A stretch of DNA of 5,279 bases. Source: Planctomycetota bacterium (GTDB lineage Bacteria > Planctomycetota > SZUA-567). Each line of letters opens with the position of its first letter. Position 1 is the first letter of the stretch. The notes under the pieces are model-generated. The model saw only the letters and a program-made list of their open reading frames with translations. It searched no databases and had not been told where the DNA came from. Below are positions 1 to 5,279 of this stretch, one piece after another. The position numbers were made by a program, and so were the translations under genes. The stretch is from assembly GCA_020861125.1 (NCBI GenBank), contig JAJBSZ010000375.1, forward strand, positions 1 to 5,279. The letters run 5' to 3'.

Positions 1-260
1 ACATACAGGTAATCGGGAATAGCGGGATAGCTGTCCGGAAAACCGCCGTGGATTTCCCAATTGTAGAGAAAGCGGCTGGTGGAGGTGGCGTATTCGCCGT
101 ATTCCTGGATGTAGGCAGGGTCCAGGCCACTGGCGGCGGCGGTTTGGACGATCAATTCCCGATCGTAGACGGGAATGCCAAGGCGTTCGGCGACCTGCTG
201 ACCAATGGCCCGGCCACCGCTGCCGAATTCGCGGCTCACCGTGATGATACGACTAGCCAT
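1..260 (-). CDS. Cytidylate kinase-like family protein (N-terminal 86 residues; 3' end cut by window edge)
   Basis: The visible protein begins MASRIITVSREFGSGG and continues with R-A-I-G, then a helix and L-G-I-P-V-Y-D-R-E-L-I. This is the hallmark start of the cytidylate-kinase-like P-loop family: a first beta strand, a degenerate nucleotide-binding loop (residues ~9-20, Gly-Ser-Gly-Gly in place of a classic GKS/T Walker A), then a second strand ending in Y-D. Family members resemble CMP kinase, but their physiological substrate is generally not known. The rest of the protein (family members are usually about 200 residues) lies to the left of the window. The start is ATG at 260-258, preceded by GGGGAG (268-273) at 7-nt spacing. 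The gene overlaps the end of the MATE gene by 8 bp, which implies translational coupling and membership of the same operon. Family assignment is confident; enzymatic activity is inferred only. Confidence 0.88.
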   Translation of the reverse strand, partial: MASRIITVSREFGSGGRAIGQQVAERLGIPVYDRELIVQTAAASGLDPAYIQEYGEYATSTSRFLYNWEIHGGFPDSYPAIPDYLY

Positions 261-1635
261 GCCGAATCTCCCCGTGGTCCAGGGGAGCCACCCGCTCGAC
301 GTAGATGCGATGCAGGAGATAGGCTCCCAACGCCGCCGATGCCCCTTCGGCCAGGAAAAACGCCCACCACACCCGATCCAGTGTATACCGGGTCGCCAGA
401 AAGTACAAGACAGGCAGCAACACCACCACCACCCGCATCAGGGTGATAAGCAGGCTGTAGACGCCATTGCCGAGCGCCTGGTAGAGACCTTGGGCAATGA
501 GGGTGAAGGCGACGAATACAAAGGAAAGGCTGATGACCCGCAAGGCGACGGTGCCGATGGCAACCAGCTCCCGCGAGGCGTCGAACAAGGAAAGAATGTC
601 GGGGGCAAAAACCTGCAAACACACCATGCCCGTCACCATGATGATCAGGGAATAGCAAAACCCGTACCGCATGGTCTGTTCCACCCGGCGCCGGTTGCGC
701 GCGCCGTAGTTGAAGGCGGTCAGGGCGATTACGCCATTTCCCAATCCCAATGCGGGCATAAAGATGAAATTCTGGATTCTGATATACACCCCGAACGCCG
801 CCACGGCGGTTGGAGAAAAGCCCATCAGGATGGTATTGACGCCAAACCCCTGCAGGGGGTTGAGGGACTGCATGAGGATGGCTGGCGCGCCGACCCGGTA
901 GATTTGGGCGAGTATCCGCCCGTCGGGCCGGCATTCGCGCCAGGCAAACCGTATTTCGCGGTTTTTCGTGAAGTTGAGGGTCACGGTAATTACCAAGGCG
1001 ATCATCTGCCCGCATACGGTGGCGATGGCCGCGCCCCGCACACCCAACGCAGGGAATCCCGCCAAGCCGAAAATAAGGATGGGATCGAGAATGATATTAC
1101 ACACCGCCCCAACCAGCTGCGAGGCCATGGACAATCCGGTCTTGCCGGTGGATTGCAGCAGCCGCTGAAACATGATCTGGCCCGTGGCGCCGAAGGAAAA
1201 CACCAGGCAAATTGTCAGGTACTCCACCCCATACCGGTGGATATCGGGATCGGTGGTCTGCCAGGCAAAATAGGAATCGGTCAAGAAAAGGCCGAAACAG
1301 AGAAAAACCAGATACGTCACGCAGGCGAGGAAAATGCCATTGCCCGCCGCGCGGTTGACTCCGGCGGCATTTCGTTCGCCCAACAACCGTGAAAGGTAGG
1401 AATTGACCCCCACCCCGGTGCCAACGCTGATGGAAATCACCAGCAACTGGATAGGAAAGGCGAGGGTAAGTGCGGTTAGCGCTTTTTCGTCGAGATGGGA
1501 GACAAAGAGGGTGTCCACCACATTGTACAACGCTTCCATGATCATGGATAACATCAACGGCAGGGACATGGTGAGCAAAAGCCGTCCAACCGGTGCGGTG
1601 GCCATTTTATTTTCGGGCAGCGGCGTCGCATCCAC
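253..1635 (-). CDS. MATE family efflux transporter (MepA/NorM-like), 460 aa
   Basis: This is an inner-membrane multidrug and toxic-compound exporter, driven in this family by Na+ or H+ antiport. About 12 hydrophobic segments can be traced in two homologous halves. Residue numbers below count the GTG as 1. The first helix contains A-L-Y-N-V-V-D-T-L-F-V (~35-45), typical of MATE proteins. Next come G-T-G-V-G-V-N-S-Y-L-S-R-L-L-G (~72-86), M-F-Q-R-L-L-Q-S-T-G-K (~155-165), and I-L-D-P-I-L-I-F-G-L-A-G (~182-193) followed by G-V-R-G-A-A. The second half has G-L-G-N-G-V-I-A-L-T-A-F-N-Y-G-A (~297-312), the usual G...P/FN.GA signature. Length is normal for the family. I chose GTG at 1635 because GGAAAGG lies 7 nt upstream. 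An in-frame TTG (1653) has no ribosome site. An internal ATG (1605) has none either, and starting there would remove the E-N-K-M stretch that homologues carry. The stop codon TAG lies inside the next gene. Substrate is not predictable. Confidence 0.95.
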   Translation of the reverse strand: MDATPLPENKMATAPVGRLLLTMSLPLMLSMIMEALYNVVDTLFVSHLDEKALTALTLAFPIQLLVISISVGTGVGVNSYLSRLLGERNAAGVNRAAGNGIFLACVTYLVFLCFGLFLTDSYFAWQTTDPDIHRYGVEYLTICLVFSFGATGQIMFQRLLQSTGKTGLSMASQLVGAVCNIILDPILIFGLAGFPALGVRGAAIATVCGQMIALVITVTLNFTKNREIRFAWRECRPDGRILAQIYRVGAPAILMQSLNPLQGFGVNTILMGFSPTAVAAFGVYIRIQNFIFMPALGLGNGVIALTAFNYGARNRRRVEQTMRYGFCYSLIIMVTGMVCLQVFAPDILSLFDASRELVAIGTVALRVISLSFVFVAFTLIAQGLYQALGNGVYSLLITLMRVVVVLLPVLYFLATRYTLDRVWWAFFLAEGASAALGAYLLHRIYVERVAPLDHGEIRHG

Positions 1636-1642
1636 AAGGGGA

Positions 1643-1649
1643 CCTTTCC
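1643..1649 (-). promoter_or_regulatory. Ribosome binding site deciding the GTG start of the MATE gene
   Basis: On the minus strand GGAAAGG ends 7 nt before the GTG at 1635-1633. No comparable purine motif precedes the alternative in-frame TTG (1653) or ATG (1605), so this site favours the GTG start. Confidence 0.6.
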
Positions 1650-1685
1650 ACAAGCAGGCTTATTCGGTACCAAAGACGTTAACGA

Positions 1686-1713
1686 GCCGGCGTCCATCCA
1701 ATTCCGCGCCGGC
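1686..1713 (-). other. GC-rich stem-loop in the marR-MATE intergenic gap
   Basis: GCCGGCG (1707-1713 read on the minus strand) and CGCCGGC (1686-1692) are perfect inverted repeats of 7 bp around a 14-nt loop. The element sits in the 107-bp gap between the marR stop and the MATE start, the only sizeable gap in the operon. No T-run follows on the minus strand (the next bases are TCGTTAACG), so it is not a convincing intrinsic terminator. It could limit read-through, stabilise an mRNA end, or be chance in GC-rich DNA. An 8-bp palindrome, CGTTAACG (1677-1684), follows directly. I find no convincing -35/-10 pair in the gap. Confidence 0.35.
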
Positions 1714-1742
1714 AAATGCTCTTGAGTGGCGCCGGATGGGCA

Positions 1743-2159
1743 TCATTGGGGCAGCTTGCGCAGGAGCATAAGGAAAAGTTCCCGCTCGATGTCCGTCATC
1801 TGGCTGGTGATAAAAACGTGACCTCGTTGTTTAATCTCTTCGATCAGTATCCGGGTCCGCCGCCCTTTTTCCGTAGGCATAATGGCATATTCCCGGCGAA
1901 ACTCGGGGTTGGGGGCGCGGGTGATGTAGCCTTCCCGCAGCAGTTCCTTGACCGCCTTGGCGACCGTACTTTTGTCGACGTGGAGGTGGGCGGAAATCTC
2001 ATCCTGCGAGAAACCGGGATTGTCGCAGATGCAGCAGAGGTACATCATATGCCCGGCCTTGACGCCGATGGACTGGAGTTCGTGGGAGTACAGCAGGAGC
2101 AAACGCCGGTAGGCGATCGCCAGCGTTTTGGTGATATCCACCGCGTCTGTGGGGTTCAC
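1743..2159 (-). CDS. MarR family transcriptional regulator, 138 aa
   Basis: This is a small dimeric winged-helix DNA-binding protein, probably a ligand- or stress-responsive repressor of the efflux genes around it. Numbering counts the GTG as 1. An N-terminal dimerisation helix (~5-30) is followed by helices leading to S-Q-D-E-I-S-A-H-L-H-V-D (51-62). The recognition helix is K-S-T-V-A-K-A-V-K-E-L-L-R-E-G-Y-I (63-79), and the wing is R-A-P-N-P-E-F-R-R-E-Y-A-I-M-P-T-E-K-G (81-99). A long C-terminal helix closes the dimer interface. D-K-S-T-V-A-K is characteristic of this family. Length is normal. I prefer GTG at 2159 because GGAG (2165-2168) sits 5 nt upstream. A TTG at 2189, overlapping the RND stop by 4 bp, would add ten residues atypical of the family. 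The gap to the RND stop is 26 bp, so it is co-transcribed with the pump. Unusual: cysteines 42, 43 and 45 form a C-C-I-C cluster before the HTH. The effector is unknown. Confidence 0.93.
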   Translation of the reverse strand: MNPTDAVDITKTLAIAYRRLLLLYSHELQSIGVKAGHMMYLCCICDNPGFSQDEISAHLHVDKSTVAKAVKELLREGYITRAPNPEFRREYAIMPTEKGRRTRILIEEIKQRGHVFITSQMTDIERELFLMLLRKLPQ

Positions 2160-2164
2160 ACAAT

Positions 2165-2168
2165 CTCC
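2165..2168 (-). promoter_or_regulatory. Ribosome binding site deciding the GTG start of marR
   Basis: GGAG on the minus strand stands 5 nt before GTG at 2159-2157. The alternative TTG at 2189 has its purine-rich stretch (AAGAAGGA) directly abutting the start codon, too close for normal initiation. Position 2159 is therefore the better start. Confidence 0.55.
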
Positions 2169-2185
2169 AGGCCACCGTCGGGTCT

Positions 2186-5100
2186 TCAATCCTTCTTCAG
2201 GATGATCCGCCGGCTGAAATGACCGGATTTCACGCCGAAAAACTGCCGCAACCGGCGCATGGATTCCTCACCCAGCCACTGGAAGAGGACGTACAGGGGC
2301 GGGATCAGGATCATGCCGAAAACCAGAGCGACGATCATGCCCCAGAAGGTGGTCTGACCGATGGCGCGGCGGCTACCGGAACCGGCGCCCGTGGCCACCA
2401 CCATAGGCGCTACGCCAAAGACGAAGGACAGGCCGGTCATCTGCACCGCCCGAAAGCGCACCCGCATACTGAGCATCGCCGCGTCATAGAGGGACTGGCC
2501 GTCATCACGCTCCTGTTTGGCGTATTCCACCATCAGGATGGCGGTCTTGGCGGTGAGACCAACCAGCATCAGCAGGCCGAGCTGGCAATAGATGTTCATC
2601 GCCTGCCCATACAGCCGCAGCGCCAGCAGCCCGCCCAAGGTAGCGGTGCCCACGGACAAAAACACGGGGATGGGCATGACCCAGCTCTCGTACTGCGCCA
2701 CCAGGAAGAGGTACCCGAACACCAGGGCGAGAAGCATCAGCCAGACGATCTGGCCCTGATTCTGGCTTTCCTGGTAGCTCATGTCGGTCCAGCCGATCTG
2801 GTATTCCCGCGACATTTCCGTTCGTACCAGATCCGCCACCGTCTGCATCATCTGGCCGGAGCTGACCGACGGCAGGCTCTGGGTATTGATAGCGGCCGAC
2901 TGGAACATATTGAAGCGCTCCACCTGCCGGGGACCGAGAATCCAGCGCACACCGGCGATGGCGGTCAGGGGCACCGAGTCGCCGGCGGTGGACGTGACGG
3001 TAAGTTGCTCGATGTCGTTCAGGTTGCGGCGGAAGGCCGGGCCGGACTGGAGCTTCACCTGGTAGGTTTTGCTGTACATATTGAAATCATTGACATAGTA
3101 CGACCCGAGCTGGGTCTGCAGGGTGCTGAAGACGGCGCTCACGGGTACGCCCATAACCTCAGCCTTGTCCCGATCGAGATCGATGTACACCATTGGGGTA
3201 TCGGCGTCGAAGGACGTGAAGGCGTACATCGCCTGGCCCGTCTCCAGAATCTTCCCCATGAGAAAGGTGGTGGCGTCGGCCAGGTCCCGCGGTGTCTGCT
3301 GCCCCGTCGCCATCAGGGAAAATGTCACGCCACCGGTAGCCCCAAGGCCCATGATGGCCGGCGGCACGAAGGCAGTCACCGACGCGTCCGGCAGGGCCTG
3401 GGCCCGGCGGGACACCTCCCGCTGGATGGCGCCGACCTGGGTGGCCGGCGTTTTCCGTTCGTCCCAATCCTCGAGGTCGACGATCACCATGCCGAGGTTT
3501 TCTCCCTGACCGGCGGTGAGGCTCTGGCCGGGCACGGTGAGGATTTTGTGGATACCCGGTATATCGCGGATCCGCGCATACAGGTCCGCCAGCGCCGCTT
3601 CGGTCCGGCTGAGGGTGGCCCCGGGCGGCAACACCACATCGCAAAGAACGGCCCCCTTGTCCTCCGCCGGCAGAAAGGCCGAAGGCGTGGTGATGAAGAG
3701 GGCGTAGTTGGCATAGGCGATGGCGCCGAAAATCACCGCGGTCACCACCAGGCGCCGGGCGAGGATGCCGGCGAAAAACAGGTAGCCGCCGCGGGTGTAG
3801 TCTACCGCCCGGTTGAACCAGCGGAAGAAACCGGTTGGCGGTTTAATCTCGCGCATGACGATGGCACACAGGGCAGGACTGAGGGTCAGGGCGCTTATGG
3901 TGGAAATGACCAGAGCGATGCACATGGTGACGGCGAACTGGAAATAAATGATTCCGACCATCCCGCCGTAGAAGGCAATGGGCAGGTAAATCGCCACCAC
4001 CACCAGGGTCGTGGCGATAAGCGCGCCCGACAGCTGCTCCATCGTCTTCATGGCTGCGTCGAGAGGGGTTAGCTTTTCCTCGTGGATGAGCCGGGCGCAA
4101 CTCTCCACCACGCAGATGGCATTGTCCACCACCGATCCGATAACCAGGATGAGGGCAAACATGGTCAGGGTGTTGATGCTCATGTTGAACAGATACAGGA
4201 CGAGAAAGGTGCCCACCAGCGACACCGGGATGGTGAGGGTCGGCACCAAGGTGGCACGCCAGTCCTGAAGAAAGAGGTAGGTGATGATCACCACCAGAAT
4301 GAAGGTGAGGAGAAGGGTCTGGACGATCTCCAGCATCGCCACCCGCACGAACTTGGTGGAATCGTAGGTAAAATCCCATGTCACCCCATCGGGGAAATTC
4401 GCCGCCATCCGCGTGAGTTCCGTTCGGACGTTGTTGACGAGTTCCAGGGCATTGGCGGAATTGAGTTTGAAAATGCCAAGAGCGATGGCGGGTTCACCGT
4501 TGCGGCGGTTGACGCCGCCGTAGGTCTCCGCCCCGAGCTCGATGCGGGCGATATCGGCGATCCGCACCTGCCGTCCGTTATCGCCGGAGCGGACGACAAT
4601 GGCGCCGAATTCCTCCTCGGTCAGCAGCCGGCCTCGGGTTTCGACCTTGTATTGCATTGCATCGTCCGAGAATTCCTTGCCGACCGAGCCGGTGGCAGCC
4701 TGCATGTTCTGGCTGGCGATGGCAGCGGAAACTTCGTCGTAGCCGATATCCATCGCCCGCATCCGGTGCGGATCCAGCCAGATCCGCATGCTGTATTTTC
4801 GTTCGCCGAAGATCGTGGCCTGGCCGACGCCATCGATGCGGGCGATGGCGTCACTGACGTTGATGGAGACGTAATTGCTCAAAAACAGGGTGGAATGTTC
4901 CGGATTGCTGCTCTGGAAGGTGACAACCGCCGCCATGTCGGAGGAACTCTTGGTCACCACCACCCCGTTGTTGACCACCTCGGGGGGAAGAAGGTGTTCG
5001 GCGCGCTTGACGGCGTTGTTGGTGTTCACCAGCGCCATATCCTCGTTCACATCCGATTTGAAGGTCAGCATGAGTTCATACTGCCCTTCGTTGTTGGAGG

Positions 5101-5279
5101 TGGACGAGTAGTACACCATGTCCTCGACCGAATTGACCTCGGCCTCGATGGGGGCGGCGACGGTATCGGCGATGACGGTGGATCCGGCGCCGGGATAAAA
5201 GGCCGAGACCTTGATGGTGGGCGGCGTCACCTGCGGGTATTCGGACACGGGCAACATGAACACGCACATGGCGCCAGCC
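2186..5279 (-). CDS. RND efflux transporter permease, AcrB/HAE1 type (5' end beyond window; 1030 residues visible)
   Basis: This is the inner-membrane, proton-driven subunit of a tripartite efflux pump. Numbering counts the Met at 5269-5267 as 1. The frame stays open to the window edge, so this Met is internal: homologues have ~25 further residues (most of TM1), and L-P-V-S-E-Y-P (6-12) matches the segment just after TM1 of AcrB. The visible order is porter domain PN1/PN2 (~12-310, with F-G-E-R-K-Y-S-M-R-I-W), TM2-TM6 (~312-470, with F-L-Q-D-W-R-A-T-L-V-P-T and S-I-N-T-L-T-M-F), TM7 (~508-528), PC1/PC2 and docking region (~530-835, with S-Y-Y-V-N-D-F and W-T-D-M-S-Y-Q-E), and TM8-TM12 (~838-1000, with Q-Y-E-S-W, G-L-T-A-K-T-A-I-L and G-A-G-S-G-S). 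Of the proton-relay residues, Asp382, Lys908, the Arg of V-R-F-R and the following Thr are kept, but AcrB Asp408 is Asn383. Most Phe of the drug trap are also replaced. The adaptor gene probably lies upstream, outside the window; marR follows after 26 bp. Confidence 0.96.
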   Translation of the reverse strand, partial: AGAMCVFMLPVSEYPQVTPPTIKVSAFYPGAGSTVIADTVAAPIEAEVNSVEDMVYYSSTSNNEGQYELMLTFKSDVNEDMALVNTNNAVKRAEHLLPPEVVNNGVVVTKSSSDMAAVVTFQSSNPEHSTLFLSNYVSINVSDAIARIDGVGQATIFGERKYSMRIWLDPHRMRAMDIGYDEVSAAIASQNMQAATGSVGKEFSDDAMQYKVETRGRLLTEEEFGAIVVRSGDNGRQVRIADIARIELGAETYGGVNRRNGEPAIALGIFKLNSANALELVNNVRTELTRMAANFPDGVTWDFTYDSTKFVRVAMLEIVQTLLLTFILVVIITYLFLQDWRATLVPTLTIPVSLVGTFLVLYLFNMSINTLTMFALILVIGSVVDNAICVVESCARLIHEEKLTPLDAAMKTMEQLSGALIATTLVVVAIYLPIAFYGGMVGIIYFQFAVTMCIALVISTISALTLSPALCAIVMREIKPPTGFFRWFNRAVDYTRGGYLFFAGILARRLVVTAVIFGAIAYANYALFITTPSAFLPAEDKGAVLCDVVLPPGATLSRTEAALADLYARIRDIPGIHKILTVPGQSLTAGQGENLGMVIVDLEDWDERKTPATQVGAIQREVSRRAQALPDASVTAFVPPAIMGLGATGGVTFSLMATGQQTPRDLADATTFLMGKILETGQAMYAFTSFDADTPMVYIDLDRDKAEVMGVPVSAVFSTLQTQLGSYYVNDFNMYSKTYQVKLQSGPAFRRNLNDIEQLTVTSTAGDSVPLTAIAGVRWILGPRQVERFNMFQSAAINTQSLPSVSSGQMMQTVADLVRTEMSREYQIGWTDMSYQESQNQGQIVWLMLLALVFGYLFLVAQYESWVMPIPVFLSVGTATLGGLLALRLYGQAMNIYCQLGLLMLVGLTAKTAILMVEYAKQERDDGQSLYDAAMLSMRVRFRAVQMTGLSFVFGVAPMVVATGAGSGSRRAIGQTTFWGMIVALVFGMILIPPLYVLFQWLGEESMRRLRQFFGVKSGHFSRRIILKKD

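Noticed and set aside
236..1015. 259-codon open frame on the minus strand in another frame of the MATE gene
   Set aside because: It shares the DNA with a clear MATE protein. Its Arg/Pro/His-rich product has no family resemblance.
205..1392. 395-codon open frame on the plus strand, including a His-rich stretch
   Set aside because: It is antisense to the MATE gene. The low-complexity His/Gln/Gly composition is a shadow of hydrophobic codons on the coding strand, and there is no domain or ribosome site to support it.
1686..1713. Rho-independent terminator after marR
   Set aside because: The stem is plausible, but no run of T follows it on the transcribed strand and the loop is long. It is recorded only as a stem-loop.
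2187..2189. TTG start of marR overlapping the RND stop (TTGA)
   Set aside because: The purine-rich stretch touches the start codon, and the added ten residues are unlike the MarR N-terminus. The GTG at 2159 with GGAG at 5-nt spacing is better.
2219..4072. 617-codon open frame on the plus strand
   Set aside because: It lies wholly antisense to the well-supported RND permease. Its product is rich in His, Gly, Arg and Gln, with no recognisable domain or membrane segment, as expected from GC-biased codons read on the other strand.
5267..5269. Met at the right end taken as the true start of the RND permease
   Set aside because: The frame remains open to the window edge, and homologues have about 25 more residues including most of TM1. 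The gene is cut by the window rather than truncated.

Overview
The window is a compact, apparently single-operon stretch. Four protein genes all lie on the minus strand, so transcription runs from high to low coordinates. In transcription order they are: an RND-family (AcrB/HAE1-type) efflux permease with its first ~25 residues beyond the right edge; a MarR-family repressor; a MATE-family multidrug/Na+ or H+ antiporter; and the N-terminal 86 residues of a cytidylate-kinase-like P-loop protein cut by the left edge. Intergenic space is minimal: 26 bp between the RND gene and marR, 107 bp between marR and the MATE gene, and an 8-bp overlap between the MATE gene and the kinase gene. I see no RNA gene, mobile element, CRISPR array or integrase.

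The DNA is GC-rich by eye (high fifties to about 60 %) with GC-ending codons throughout. A tripartite-type RND pump implies a cell with an outer membrane. The MATE + cytidylate-kinase-like pair and the style of the MarR protein are, from memory, typical of Firmicutes-related anaerobes. Together they would fit a diderm Firmicute (Negativicutes) or a Desulfovibrio-like bacterium, but the sequence alone does not settle this.

Likely joint role: the RND permease works with a membrane-fusion adaptor, probably encoded just upstream beyond position 5279, and an outer-membrane channel to expel toxic compounds. The MarR protein probably senses such compounds and controls the operon. The MATE pump adds a second, inner-membrane export route. 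The kinase-like gene is translationally coupled to the MATE gene; its substrate is unknown.

The points most worth a second look are in the RND permease. It has Asn where AcrB has the essential proton-relay Asp408, and it has lost five of the six phenylalanines of AcrB's drug-binding trap. The MarR protein also carries a three-cysteine cluster next to its DNA-binding domain, and one transcript appears to carry two unrelated classes of efflux pump. Nothing here looks like a wholly new system.
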